Assembly (NCBI GenBank): GCA_020746875.1
Contig: JAGTJL010000011.1
Coordinates: 1,116,001-1,180,000, forward strand
Length of the DNA: 64,000 nucleotides
Direction: 5' to 3'
Origin: Rhexocercosporidium sp. MPI-PUGE-AT-0058
Lineage: Eukaryota; Ascomycota; Leotiomycetes; Helotiales
The translations under genes and the position numbers were made by a program. The notes under the pieces are model-generated. The model was not told where the DNA came from and did no database searches. It saw nothing but the letters and a program-made list of their open reading frames with translations. Positions 46,066-58,004 of the stretch are shown piece by piece; within the stretch, counting starts at the first letter, position 1; each line of letters starts with the position of its first letter.

Positions 46066-46995
46066 TGTGATGCGTTATGTTGATTGTTTGGTATTAAAGA
46101 TAGTTGAATTAGAGAAGTAACGAAGCTTGAAGAGCGGGAGTGATATTGTTTTAAAATAATTGGCTGAAATTTGACTATGTCGTCATAATGAGAACAGACC
46201 GAACCGATGCGGAGGCAGAAGTTACAATGGACCTTCTTAGTTTTAGCACTGATTGGCTTAAATTAACTTCCGACTCTATGAGACAATAAGCAAGAGAAAA
46301 AGTTGCCCCGAAAGGTATGAAGGAAGAGAAGACATTGGCTTTTCGATAGAACCCTGGTTGTTCTTAATGTAGCCTCGATCGCCAAGGATCTGGAGTGGGA
46401 CACAAGTGCCCATCCCCCAGATGTAGACTTCCAGCCTGTCACTAAGGAGCACAGACATTGAAGGTAAGATTCGTACCGGCGTAACTCTCGGACTGTATTC
46501 TTTTCCTCACTGGGTGTCTTTAAAATCTAGGGCCGTATTATTTCGTTATAGGACCTTTTCTTAAGTGCGCCGAATTTTTAAAAGCTTTAATAGTCGCGAT
46601 TGAGCAAGGGGGGATAGCCGAAAGGGCAAGTAGTGGCATAAATAAAACGATCGATAGTATAAGAAATTATAAAGGCGTCGGGCTTAAGAGGTCCTTCATG
46701 ACATCAACTAATTGGCTTCTCGTGTGATCAAGCTTAACACTGTTTATTGCCGACGGCGGGGAAGCAGACTATCCTACTCGCCGTCTACTTCTTCTCTACC
46801 ATGCTGAACTTGAGGCATACTAGGGCGAGTTCCTTATATGACCATGACACTTGACTACTATCCCACACACGAACAGTCTCTGCGTCCTTTCTCGCACATT
46901 CTCTCTCTTCCTATCGCTCACTCGGTACGCGCCCTTTACGACTGGTTGGTACCTATAATCCGTCATCTACCACACCAAACCAAGCTTGCTCGCTC
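46066..46995. other. intergenic, becoming transposon-like
   Basis: From about 46540 the sequence has RIP-like AT-rich patches and may be the worn left end of the retroelement. No LTR pair could be identified. Confidence 0.35.
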
Positions 46996-47240
46996 TCAGA
47001 TCTTGAACTGGTCGAACTTGGTCGGGATATCAGCCGCGGTGACCTCGGTGCTGACAGCAGACCGCAGCTCCCGTCGCTCCGCGTCCGTAAGTCCAGTAAT
47101 ATTATACTTCGTACCATCCGCTAGATCAAGCCTATCCGGCAGCCGCAGCCCCCCACATGTCGGCGACTCAGTGGGGCAAAGCCCTTCCGCCGTGGAGCGC
47201 CTCTCATTGCGAAAGCTGTACCCGGCGCCGGAGAAATTAG
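46996..47240 (-). pseudogene. 3' end of an unknown gene truncated at the retroelement edge
   Basis: A GC-balanced, stop-free minus-strand frame reads SFRNERRSTAEGLCPTESPT, LPDRLDLADGTKYNITGLTD, RRELRSAVSTEVTAADIPTK and FDQFKI followed by a stop at 46996. It begins exactly where AT-rich DNA starts (about 47240) and has no Met. Codon usage is unlike the adjacent AT-rich DNA. I do not recognise the family. It could instead belong to the mobile element. Confidence 0.35.
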
Positions 47241-49290
47241 CTTTAAAAAAACTAATATTAAAAATAAGTTAAGAACTTTAAGACTATTTAGATATCCTCG
47301 TTATTCGATTCTTTAATATAATAAGATTAACTAACGTTTAAAACGTACTTATTACTTCCGATTCAAAAGGAATAAATAATAGCTTTAAAATAACATTTAT
47401 AAAAATAAAACGGCAAAGTGCCGCTGCTTTTAAAGTAATAATAAGAGCCGAATTATATATAACCGGAACTCTACTTTAAGAACGCTTTAAGGCTTAAGCT
47501 AATTACAGAAGATTAAAAGTTCGCGAAGAAATCAAGAATGCCGTTAGATTTTAAGAGCTTATAAACGTAGACCTTTTAGCTAAAGTATTTAAAGTAAAAC
47601 TTACTCGGATTATCGCAAGAAATAATAATAATAATATTATTTTTAAGAAATTAAAAGAAGCACTTATTTCAGCCGTAAATCGAAAAGGATCGATTGCTGC
47701 TAAATTATCTTTTACGAAAACTATTCAGAAACGCGCTAAAAGCAATTTACTTATCGTTATTAAAGCGGCTTCAGGCCGACTTCGCGTATATTAAGCGCTA
47801 TTACGGAATAATTATACGCTAAATAATACGCTCGATAAACTTCTTACTTAAAAAGAGCTTTTTGGAAACTTAATCTTAAAGGAAATCTTTATTTTAATCG
47901 ACTTATTAAAAATAAATCGACCGAAGATTATTAATTAAGAGATTTAAGATTAAATCGCTACAATTAATATTAAGATTATAAAGTATATAAAAGCTTTTTA
48001 GGATTATATTTAAAAAAGGAATAATATTCTATTTTAACGCCTTTTATTACTTTAAGCTAATACTTCGAATTTTATATTAAGAGGATTACGAGCTTCGCGA
48101 CGGCCTAAACGTATCTTTCTTAAATAAGAATAATAAATTATTATTTATTTTATTATATCCTGAGCTAAACTTACGTATAAGCTCTAAGTCTAATAAAAGA
48201 AATAAAAGTATTAAGTCTTCTTAGCATCAGAAATACTAATTTAGTAATTAATTTTCTAGCTGTTATTAAGCTTAATTCCTTTTTTTTTAGCCTAATACTT
48301 ATAGTCTTAACCGCTATCTTAATAGCGCTTTAAAAAATAATAGTTTTAGAAAAGGAATTTAAAATCGACCTACTCTTAATTGCTAAAGTTTACTTAATTA
48401 ATACATTTCAAGAACCGAGTTATAAATAATACTCTCTAACGCCGAAGTATATGATTATTTTACTTAAAAGAACGAGATTTAATAATATCCGAGCTACTCT
48501 TGATTCCGGCGCAGAAGTTAATTATATATTTTATAATACTGCCGTTTAATTAAAAGTCCTTATTATAAAAAGCGACTTTATAATCTTAAAAAGTATTATA
48601 AGCGCAAAATCGCGATTTCTAGGATATGCGGATAACGTCCCGGTTATAATAAAAGATTATATTATATTTATTAGATTTTATATTATAAATATCTTAAAAG
48701 TCAGAATTATTTTTAGATTCTTATTCTTTCGGACTGCGCGCGTTTTATTTAAATACTCGTTTAATACAGAAAGCAGTCTAATTTACGCTAGTTTATAAAA
48801 TAAGGCTATACGATTAATTATTATTATTAAAGCAGCTAAATTTACGGAATACGCTAGAAGCATTGAAGCTGCGAAGTCTGAAAGCCGAGCTAGTAGAATA
48901 TTATTAAAGCTAAAATTAGACTACTTAGAATCCGAAACTGATTCGAAAAACGAATAATTAATTATAATTAAAGCTTTATAATTAATACCGTCGAATACTC
49001 TCTGAAAGATACTTCTTTTAAGCTCGAGGACGAGCTTTTTTAAGAGAAGGATAAAGAAACTTTTAATAATAAAATCAATTCCTCTTTCGAAGATATCTTA
49101 TATATTTTTATCGAATATATAACGCGAGAATTCATGATTTCAGAAACGGGACTTTTACGATTATCTTTTTTATAACGATTTTATAAAAACTCCTTTCGGC
49201 AGAGAACGTATATTTAATACCGTATTATGTTGGATTTGGCTTCGGTAACTCGTGCCGATTCTACCCTAGAATAGCCGAAGGAATTTCCAC
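47241..49290 (+). mobile_element. Ty3/gypsy-type retrotransposon remnant, RIP-mutated
   Basis: Two kilobases of very AT-rich DNA on the plus strand. The clearest domain is a retropepsin-like aspartic protease at about 48466-48780, with RATLDSGAEVNYIFYN (the D-S/T-G-A active site) followed by beta-strand pieces and a TAA in the middle. Helical, Lys-rich pieces upstream could be gag. No reverse transcriptase or integrase was found, and no matching LTR pair could be recognised, so it is a partial copy. Stops are dense, consistent with RIP. Confidence 0.6.
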
Positions 49291-50057
49291 TGCTTACGCG
49301 GCCCGGAAATTACCTTCGTATTCCGGGAAATTACACTTGTATTTAATTACGTAGCTCGTAGAAGCCACGTAATTAGTTACGTAGTCGTAGAAGCTTTTAG
49401 AGAAGCTATTATTTTGTATATAATTACCGAAGAGCTCTTCTAGCTCTTCAAGCAAGCAAGCAATCAATTCTACTTTGTCTTTGATCACATGTTCGACCAA
49501 CTGCGCTTCCTCATTCCTGATTGGCTCGCCTAATTCTCACACGCGATACTTACTGAGATACGGCATTCCTCGTTTGTGCGCAAATGGGGGAAATTGGCGT
49601 ATTTTGCGCTTGGTGGAAGAGTTCTGTTGAGGTGTTGAAAGGTAAATGCAACGTTGCGAGGTTCAAATGACATCGAGAAGAGGCACGGTGGCTGCCAATG
49701 TCTGGAACACTCGGGTATAGCTAGGTGTCGACTCAGCGAGGCCTTGATTAGATTCGTGTTGAATGGCGCTATCGTAGCAACACAGTCGGAGGAGTGCCAA
49801 GATCACGTGGTATCAGACTTCGGAAGCTCGCCTGCGTGCTGTCTCAGCCGCTTCGGCGCGAGCATGATCAAACTTTGGAACTACTGTAAGTGCCGATTCT
49901 GGGTCACGTTTCGCGATCGATCGTGATATCTACAAGAATTTACATTGCCGTTCGTCCTGACTGCTCAAAAACTGATCGCGACTGGCTCCAGCCATGTGTA
50001 TGAGACACCCAGGAATCTACTGCCCGACCCTCCAGAACCAAACATTCCTCAGACCCG
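49291..50057. other. intergenic region
   Basis: Possible further repeat residue up to about 49500, with a partially duplicated ACGTAG(CT)CGTAGAAGC motif near 49349 and 49379. The rest is unassigned and is the 3' flank of the GH55 gene. Confidence 0.35.
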
Positions 50058-53000
50058 CTACTTTACCCAGCATAGCCCGCGTTTGTTGGACATTTTGTCC
50101 AAGTCTCCTCTGATGGGGCCCAGCGTCTTGAGGTTGTCCTCCGTGAGCCCGCGACGCGCAACCGCAGCATCTTGAAATGACTTCGATGAACCCCCGCCAC
50201 CCAGCAGTGCCCCAAACAGGGCGATTATCGCACTCTTCGGATCCTCGACCGCGCCGTAGATGCCCAGGGCCACATTGCCAAGATCCCCCGCGAGGTTGAT
50301 GAAAGTCTTGAGGGCCGTCACCCCAGCCAAGTCTGCTAATTCGCCAGCCCCAGGTATCAGCAATACGATCGCCATCACGAAATTCAAGATCATCTCTTTG
50401 CGCTCATCGGCCGTGATTTTCTTGGCTGCGGCGACGACTTTGTCCATGCTTTGTACAGCCAAAGAAGTCATGAGCGCCGGAACAGATGCAGCGTCGACGA
50501 GATCAGACCGTTCTGCTTCTTCTACGGAATAACTCTTCCAAAATTGTCGTGCTTCTAGTTGTGCTGCCAAAGCCCGCGTGTTCTCAAGGCTTTTACTGAT
50601 GATGTCCTTCGGGTCTGGGACACTGAACGAAGCTTTGGGGCGCGGAAAGCCAGTCCAGATTGTTTGTGTGTCTGGTCCACACTGCGGAGTAGGATTCATC
50701 CAACAGCCACCGTTGATGCGTGCAAGGTAATCTCCAAATTCGATCCAGGAAGGGTCGATCCCATATTTCTTCAGTAGATCGGCCTTGAATCCATCCACAT
50801 TGGTGCAGGTGTATGCGTAAGCTTGAGCGGGTGCCTGCGTACCTGGATCCGGAATATCCTTCGGGCAGATCACCGTCGTGACGGTTTGTCCACTCGTGCA
50901 AGGACTGCTTCTGTCACAGTCGGGGCACCTGCCACAAGCACTACAGCAGATTCTGGGCACTTTGATAGTACATGTGAAGAATCCCGAGGCCTGGGCCCCA
51001 CTCATGTAGTCTTTAATCTGCAGAGGTATCAAGTCCTTGATGTGATTGGCGTAGATCTGGAACTTCTTATCATACCCATCGGATATGACCTTTGTATACT
51101 TGTCGAGTGAGTCCTGGATCGTCGCGATTTCGGCTTCTAGCAAATATCTGTCCAGGCAATCTGGAGGGATGTAGAGTGAATTGAGTACCTGGGAAATATT
51201 TCGAAAGCTTGCTGTGCATGGATAGGTAGCCCTAGGTAGTTCGTTCGATAAATTGTCGTCGTCATCGTCATCGTCACTGCAGACAAAATCAGCTCATGTA
51301 TAGCTACAACTTTCTGGATCATTACCCCGAAGAGGTCGATAACAGCCAGGCATTGATGATTGATGTGAATGGATGCTCGTTCTTGTTCGTGTTTTGCTTG
51401 GCCAGGACCGGTGCTACCGCAGAGGCGTCATACACCATTTCTTCTGTGCCAATTGTGTACAAGTTATTCATCCACACGCTACTTCTCAGGATCTCAAGCA
51501 CACGCTGCGCGCAATTTTGAGCGTCAACGCAGGGTTGGACATAATTTTGGAACCACTAGTTGCCATCCACGATTCGCGGTTAGTCAGGAGCTGAATAAAT
51601 GTGGAGCACGTTGGAACAGAACGTACGTTGTAAAGTCCAGCCCCGGCGATGTGTACATTCTTGGAGTTAACAACTCTCAGACCCCAAGACACAGCGCAGT
51701 GAGGATGAGCAACCCTATCGCAGTCTGCAAAGGTAGGATCGCCAATAAACAAGGCCAGCTGTTTGTCGCGAGTATCATGTTAGCGTTCTGACTGCAGCGG
51801 GCCTGCACGAGGTCATGGCTTCGAGACGGGATGTTTGCTTACATCCTGGCTTGGAAATGGTGCTGGTGCTTGGGGTGTTGGGAGATAGTATGGACTCTCC
51901 GTTTGGATCTTTAAAGTATCAGCATGGAAGTGGACACGGGACTCCATACACTGACCATTCCGAGGAAAATATCTCTTGCATTAAAGAGCTGATATTGGTA
52001 GAGAACGCAGTGTTCCGATGCTGTTCCGTAGAGCCAGGTAGGACCTTGACTTTCAATAAGGATTCCTGTGTATCGCGATCAGCCTGGTTTTTGGATATAC
52101 ATTGAATAGGCTTACCTCGCGCAACATAAATATCAATTTGAGTTTGAGCAACGTTGCTATCGATATCGTGGTCTGCAACCCATCCCCAGATATTTTCCAG
52201 ATATGCTGACGATGTTGGTGTGAGGTGGAGTAACATAGTACCGGCGATACATTTCTTGTTTACCGCGCCTGACAGTTTTGGGCAGTCTCCAGCTTGAAGA
52301 TTAGTTCCCTTGGCTCCACCAATCCGGAAGTGACTGTCTGTAGATCTGTAAGTAATTTAGACTTATTCTCTCACTGGTCGACATACCCCACATGGCTGCT
52401 GACCCAGGCATCTCTTGCGCGACGTTCCATTCCATTAATATCACGCCGGCGGTAGGTCCCTTAGTCGTGAAAAGTAGATCTTGAATTTCCATGACCCCGG
52501 TATCCCCTTCCTGGCCAACGCGAACCATTACTCTCGGGTTGAGCGGGTCAGCGAAGTTCTGATTTGAATTAGCTCTCATGTCTGGATGATCACCGCAAGG
52601 TACGTACAGCTCCTTGAGCAACTATCTGCGACCAGCACTGGCCAACCAGCCGACTCCCGACAGGTACCTGCTACCGTTAGCTTTTGTAAATGCTAGAAGC
52701 GTACAATACTTGCGTTGATTGTGTCTGTCACGAGGTATGAGCCCATCGGAATGTACAGCGGGCGATTCGCCGCTGCAGCGAGTGACAAAATCAAGTTGAA
52801 GCCAAAAGTGTCATCGGAGTATCCATCACCTGGGTAGAGTTAGACAGTAATGGAATGGCGTGTGTTTCAGACATACCAACTATACTGATTCGGGCGTTGA
52901 TGAAATCGTCGGGACTGTAACTGCCATACTGCGGCTTGGAACGCTCAACATAGAGATTGTCTCCTTCAGTAAGAGATGCTGTTTTTGGTCGTAGTGAACT

Positions 53001-55172
53001 CAACGTTCCTCCAGACTGAAACTTGCCGTTCGGATTTTGTGAATCGTAGACTCTGCCAAGAGTGAATGACTCAACCTTCCTAGTACCACCTACCTCTTTG
53101 ATGCCAGACAGCTGATCATCTACGAGTGTGTCCACAGATGACAGAAGCAAGTTGTCGAGCACAATCGAAAACTGCTCTTGAACAGTGTTCCCGTGGGCTG
53201 TACTCACGGACACCCCGACTTTAGTACCGTGAATCTCGGAGTCAAGGACCAGAATTGACCCTCCCTTGTAATCACCACTCATCTTAATCCCGACATCGGA
53301 TCCATAAATAGCGAGGGACTTCCACGTCCAGCCCCAGTCCCATAGCATATCAATGGCAGTCTTACAATTCAGGAACACGAAGTTACGTGTAGTAAACTGT
53401 TGATTTCCACCTGCCCGCCAGATTAGGTTGCTTCTCGAGCTGCATTAGAAGTTGCTTACATCGAATACCTATAGCGCCTCCAATGAATGTGAGATCCGAC
53501 ATAAAGCCTCCACTCCCATTTTCTGCGACTAAGCAAGCACAGTAAGTGAAAACTCTGAGCGGTGTTGAAGTCGTGAAGGGTAGAGGGGCCACTCACATAT
53601 GCCCATGTGCGATTTGTCTGCTGCTGTCGACTGGAAGAACGACACATCTTGAATGCTAGTAGCTTGAGCAACTTGCCAATGTATTCCAGCTACATTTACC
53701 ATTGAAGCAGCTCTGACGTCGATAACGAAGTTGCGTACTTGTCGGTAGAAATTGTTCTAGACCATCAGCTTGTTATAGTCAACTCGAGGGAGGCGTCCCC
53801 ACCTGGTTGATGAACCACTCGTCTTCTCCTCCGGCACCTCCAGTATAGAAATCCGAGGAAAGCACGCCTAGAGTCCGAATCAAAACTTGATTTCAGCATA
53901 AATGTGACCTACGTACCTAAACCGATGAAAGAACTTGCTGCTGTCAGAATCGGATGTTGATTGGCCTATGCAAGGTTAGCGATAATTTATCGAGAGGAAC
54001 GCATGTACTGACATCTCCAATCATTTGTGTATGATAGTACATCTCAATGGGACTACTGATTAAGTAATTGCCTGATTCTAGGTTAGTCACAGCACCGATA
54101 TTTGCACATGGTCACATACCGTGGGGAAAATATATGACTGCACCCTTCACAGATGAAGCACCACAGCTCGCACCGCATCGATTGCCCTCGGTCATTGCTT
54201 TCTTGATAGCAGCACTGTCGTCTGTCAACCCGTCGCCAACAGCACCATAGTCCTTCACATTGCGAAAGACTTTGTACCCATTGTTGTCCGCTCCGCCATA
54301 TGGAATCTGGCCTCCGTTTACAATGTTCTCCATCCAGAAAGTACCTGCCCGCTTCTCCATGTCACGTCGTTGAGGCTGACGTTGGGGTATGGTGATCGGT
54401 ATTGAGTAGTCCTTCACAGTCATATTGGATTGAGCCGCATCAGCTTCAGCCACCATTGCTGCCGCTGCTGCAATGGTGGAGTTAACTGTAAACAAGTTGG
54501 CATAATCACTACGCTCCTTGAGCATAGACCGTTTGTTTTTAGTATCGGAGTATGTGTTCAACCGCGGATTTTTGATTCGCTCCTTATTTCGCTCGTCAGC
54601 CTCTTGCTGAGCATGACGAACAAGCGACCTTGCTTGTTCAAGGGTGGTATTTGAAGCAAGCGAAGGTCCCCGAGTCGAATTGAAAGATGTGTGAGATGGT
54701 TGATATGCCGCACGTGCTTGCGGAGAGGCTTTGGTCTTTGAGCTGGAACCGGGATTGAGCATTGCCATTTTCACACGATTGGCCGTCGCGAGTACTGCTG
54801 ATATCTCGGACTGGGTTTGGGGTCGTGTCGGTTCTCGTGTCCAGGTAGAGACAAAGTCGTCAATGAAGGATGCCATATCAATGTCTGAGCCTGAATGAGA
54901 ATTAGATCGCTTCGAAAGCGAGATATCTGTACAAAGACTTTACCGGTTGATCTTGAGGAAGAATTTGCCATGAAGATCGCATCATCGGATATGCGTCTCT
55001 CAACATGCCCACCATGAGGTTGTATATCTCTGGCATGCACATCTTCGAGGATCAAGTGCGAAGCCTCTCGTTCCATGGGCTTAAAGTCGTGTGCGTTGGA
55101 GCCATCGCGGAAAGCAGAAAGAAAAAGTATATACACAAGTGGTAGCGCTGTGAAGCTACATCTGGACATCAT
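50058..55172 (-). CDS. GH55 exo-beta-1,3-glucanase with large C-terminal extension, secreted
   Basis: A large multi-exon gene starts at the ATG pair at 55172 with a signal peptide (LPLVYILFLSAF region). After a linker of about 200 residues the two pectate-lyase-like beta-helix halves of GH55 follow: FRNVKDYGAVGDGLTDDSAA (54300-54200), IGDANQHPILTAASSFIGLG, WEMENIV-type region, TAIDMLWDWGWTWKSLAIYG (53360), PVGSRLVGQCWSQIVAQGA (52665-52610), FADPLNPRVMVRVGQEGDTG, TMLLHLTPTSSAYLENIWGW, SQGPTWLYGTASEHCVLYQY (52060), and WGLRVVNSKNVHIAGAGLYN. I traced more than ten introns, one with a GC donor (52671-52713), that together keep one frame. After the catalytic part, 51260-50058 adds an Asp-rich linker and about 380 residues with Cys-rich ICCSACGRCPDC and a hydrophobic AIVLLIPGAGE segment. 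The enzyme likely trims beta-1,3-glucan in the wall or in other fungi. Confidence 0.82.
52671..52713 (-). other. 43-nt GC-AG intron in the GH55 gene
   Basis: Reading on the minus strand, the donor is GCAAGT and the acceptor GGTAG, with a GCTAAC branch site. Only this pair restores DTIN-QVPVGSRLVG in frame. The GT donors nearby give stops or the wrong phase. Confidence 0.6.
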
Positions 55173-55598
55173 CTTGGGCAGAACTTCGTACAGACTGCGA
55201 ACAAGCACTGTTCGTGGATGACGGCTGTAGAGTAGAGAGTCACTGAGAGTCGACTTCCAGCGGTTGGGCCAAGAAGTGTGTATAGTTCTTCCAAGGGCGA
55301 CCTGCTCCTATCCATCTATCGACGGAGCCAGCAGGCGCAAACATCCTCTGCTCTGGCCCACATGCCCGTGGCCTGTCTGTTCGGGCCTGCAAAGTAATCT
55401 TAACTTTCCTTTTAAAGCAGCACTGCGCGCAAAATTGTTGTCGTCAATATTTCGGCTAGTACGCCGGGGAATAGGTATTATTCTGTCTTCTTAAAGCCGA
55501 ACGGGTGAGTCGACCTAATGGAGGAGGTGTGTTTACTGGGTGGCTGCGCTCAAGATCAACATTTCGTACACGAAACCGTTTGTTTAGTTGAGCAGAAG
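55173..55598. other. intergenic, promoter side of GH55 gene
   Basis: No gene recognised. A frame at 55456-55662 is discounted because it runs into the inverted repeat of the adjacent element. Confidence 0.4.
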
Positions 55599-55628
55599 CA
55601 CCAGTGGGTGTCAGAATTCGTTGAACAC
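55599..55628. repeat. left 30-bp terminal inverted repeat
   Basis: Exact reverse complement of 55993-56022. Confidence 0.95.
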
Positions 55629-55992
55629 TAAATAGCAGAACTACAAAAGTCATACTTTTCATTAAGTTATTAAATAATTAACTTCTAATAAAAATCTTTA
55701 AAATTTTAGTCCTATACTTGATATTACTCTTAGATTAAAATTTATTAAGTAGATCTTCTATAAACTATACTTATAAGTAATAATAATTTCTTAATCTTTT
55801 ATGAATATTAAAAGGCTTCTCTTATAATATCAATTATTAGATCTTAATTTTAATTAATTAAATTATTTTATTTTGATACATTAAGTCTTATTTAAGAGTT
55901 TAAAGAGTTTTGATTAAGAATTGGTTATTATATAAAGATTTAAAAGTAATGACTTTTGGTGATTCTAATGAGAGCTTTCGCTTAATTTTAAG

Positions 55993-56022
55993 GTGTTCAA
56001 CGAATTCTGACACCCACTGGTG
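55993..56022. repeat. right 30-bp terminal inverted repeat
   Basis: Exact reverse complement of 55599-55628. Confidence 0.95.
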
Positions 56023-56242
56023 GAAGAGCGAGAGAAGACTTTGTCCGGGGTTAGGGCTTAGCGCTAAGTGCTGCAGCCGCACCCATGCGGTCGCCTACTG
56101 TAGTTAGCGCCTAGGTAGCCAACATCACTACAGCTGATTTAAACCCTCCCGCGTCGCATCCTCGAGATTGCACGTCTACAAGCGGTTTCCAGACCACCCC
56201 GACACAACCTGCTCTGGAGACGATAAAGCACCTCGTCATCCA

Positions 56243-57016
56243 ATGGCGAACACTCTCGTGGCCACGCACTCGGCTACCTTCCACCCGTTCCCTCGTCTCC
56301 CAAAGGAGCTTCGCGTGCGCGTCTGGAGATTTCATCTCCGCTCCCAGCGCTCTAGAGCTCTCAAGATCAAATTCGTCAATCGTTTCCAATCTGCCGACCA
56401 TGTCCCGTACCTCTGTACGCCAAGTCGGACGCCCCCTCTACTTCATACCTGCCTGGAATCTCGCCTGGAAGCACTTCACTGCTACACTCAGGCTTTCCGC
56501 CACAAGTCAGACACACGCTACATATGGACGAGCTTTGACATGGACGTAATCTGGATCGGATACGGATCTCTGTGTGAGCTTGCCGAAACAGACAAGGCAC
56601 AGATCCAGCACTTGATAGCTCGTGGGAATACTTCAGAACACTTCTTCCATCATTGCCGGGATGAATTCCGTGCCATGCCAAAGCTTCGAACTCTGGAGTT
56701 GTGGTCGCCGGAGAATGCCTACGAGTGGACGGGCACGATTACGACACTGACTGAAGATTTTGATGGATGGTTTGGACACCTTCCAGGCTATGTTTGCCCG
56801 GAGATCAAAATATTCCAGGAAGGAGCTCAGTGGGAGTTGGACGCTCAGAATGAAGAGGTTTTCAATGCGGCGAAGGACGAGTTTTACAGATTTCGTGATT
56901 CGCTCCGTGGTGGTGAGCATGCCTGCGGTGGGAGCTCGATAGGCGGCAACAGCTACTTGGAAGGGGCATATGATCGAATCCTTCGGAAGCATCTTGAAGC
57001 TGCAAATGAGGACTGA
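56243..57016 (+). CDS. 2EXR domain protein (257 aa)
   Basis: A single exon begins at the ATG at 56243. The frame upstream is open but lacks an ATG. The domain starts ATFHPFPRLPKELRVRVWRF, the 2EXR signature (FPxLPxELRxxIW), followed by PPLLHTCLESRLEALHCYTQ. A second conserved strand/helix region lies around HCRDEFRAMPKLRTLELWSP. Function unknown, probably an F-box-like adaptor. The frame is intact. It is only about 220 bp from the MITE-like element. Confidence 0.8.
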   Translation: MANTLVATHSATFHPFPRLPKELRVRVWRFHLRSQRSRALKIKFVNRFQSADHVPYLCTPSRTPPLLHTCLESRLEALHCYTQAFRHKSDTRYIWTSFDMDVIWIGYGSLCELAETDKAQIQHLIARGNTSEHFFHHCRDEFRAMPKLRTLELWSPENAYEWTGTITTLTEDFDGWFGHLPGYVCPEIKIFQEGAQWELDAQNEEVFNAAKDEFYRFRDSLRGGEHACGGSSIGGNSYLEGAYDRILRKHLEAANED

Positions 57017-58004
57017 GGATTCGATAGACTTCGGAAGATGGCGATAAGAGTACCGTCACCTGCGTACAGCTAGTGCCACACAAACTGTCAAATGCCAAGC
57101 AAGAAGCCTTTTCGCGCATGCTCGTATTCTCAGCCGGCGCTTGGATCCTTCAAGTTATCCTTAGGTAGATTGGCTCGGCAATAAAACGCCCCTGGCACAT
57201 GCAGCAGGTACAGTACTAGTCAACTTATATTTGTGAAAAGGCGTTTTTACACCAAAACTCATGCTAATATGACTTTAAAAACAACACCGGCTATTTATAT
57301 ACTTGATTATTCCTTTTAGGGAAAGATTTATTATTACATGGCCTAGCTTTTATTAGCCAACAATATTACGTAATCATTTTATTTAACTGAGTTGTGGAGC
57401 TTCAATTTCGCACGTGCCCGTTTCGCGTCAATTTTTGCGGGGAAAAGTGGATTCTGTAAGAACACGTGAGATAACTTAGTTTCAAGTCAACGAAACTTAT
57501 ATTAGAATTAAATCTGAGTATACAAACTTAAGTGCAACGTTATAATACGTAAATACGTAAAAGTAATTGATATCAGATGCTCGTTAGCATTGTTAAGTTG
57601 TTAAGTGTTAAGGGTGACTTTTGGTGGGAAATGACGTCTCGCTAAATATAAGTTGGCGCTGACTGTAGTATGCTTCTTTTGGATATACGTCCGTCCCCGG
57701 TTGTCCTGACTGAATTGGGCACCCGATAGTGCGTTTTGCTCGACTAGATGTTCCTGCAGTCGAAGCGTCGAGCGATGATTGTTCTACAGCTTAGTGTCCC
57801 ATAAGTGCGTGTCCTCGAAAGCTTGATGTTTGCCAGTGTGTTCCTCAGTCAATGCACCCAACTCAACGTGTAACAACGTGTAAGTCTGTTCCTCTACATA
57901 CTTCAATATCTAAATGTAGCTTTCAGATAACATCGAGATCTTCGCTTACATGCTCACAGCTCACATCGTCCTCTCCTTGAGCAACCGCCAGACCTCACGA
58001 CACC
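57017..58004. other. intergenic region with an AT-rich patch
   Basis: 57200-57650 is AT-rich and may be an old repeat. No gene, inverted repeat or RNA gene was recognised. Confidence 0.4.

Larger units (their letters stand above)
55599..56022. mobile_element. MITE-like element with perfect 30-bp inverted termini
   Basis: The 30 bases at 55599-55628 (starting CACCAGTGGGTG) are the exact reverse complement of 55993-56022. The 424-bp unit is flanked on both sides by GAAG (55595-55598 and 56023-56026), a possible 4-bp target duplication. The interior is AT-rich (RIP-like) and has no transposase frame, so it would depend on enzymes in trans. Confidence 0.85.

Noticed and set aside
27521..49290. 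AT-rich islands as centromere or origin
   Set aside because: Recognisable transposase and protease remnants and inverted repeats explain them as RIP-mutated elements.
55456..55662. Minus-strand frame with a signal-peptide-like start
   Set aside because: It runs through the inverted terminus of the MITE-like element and has no conserved features.
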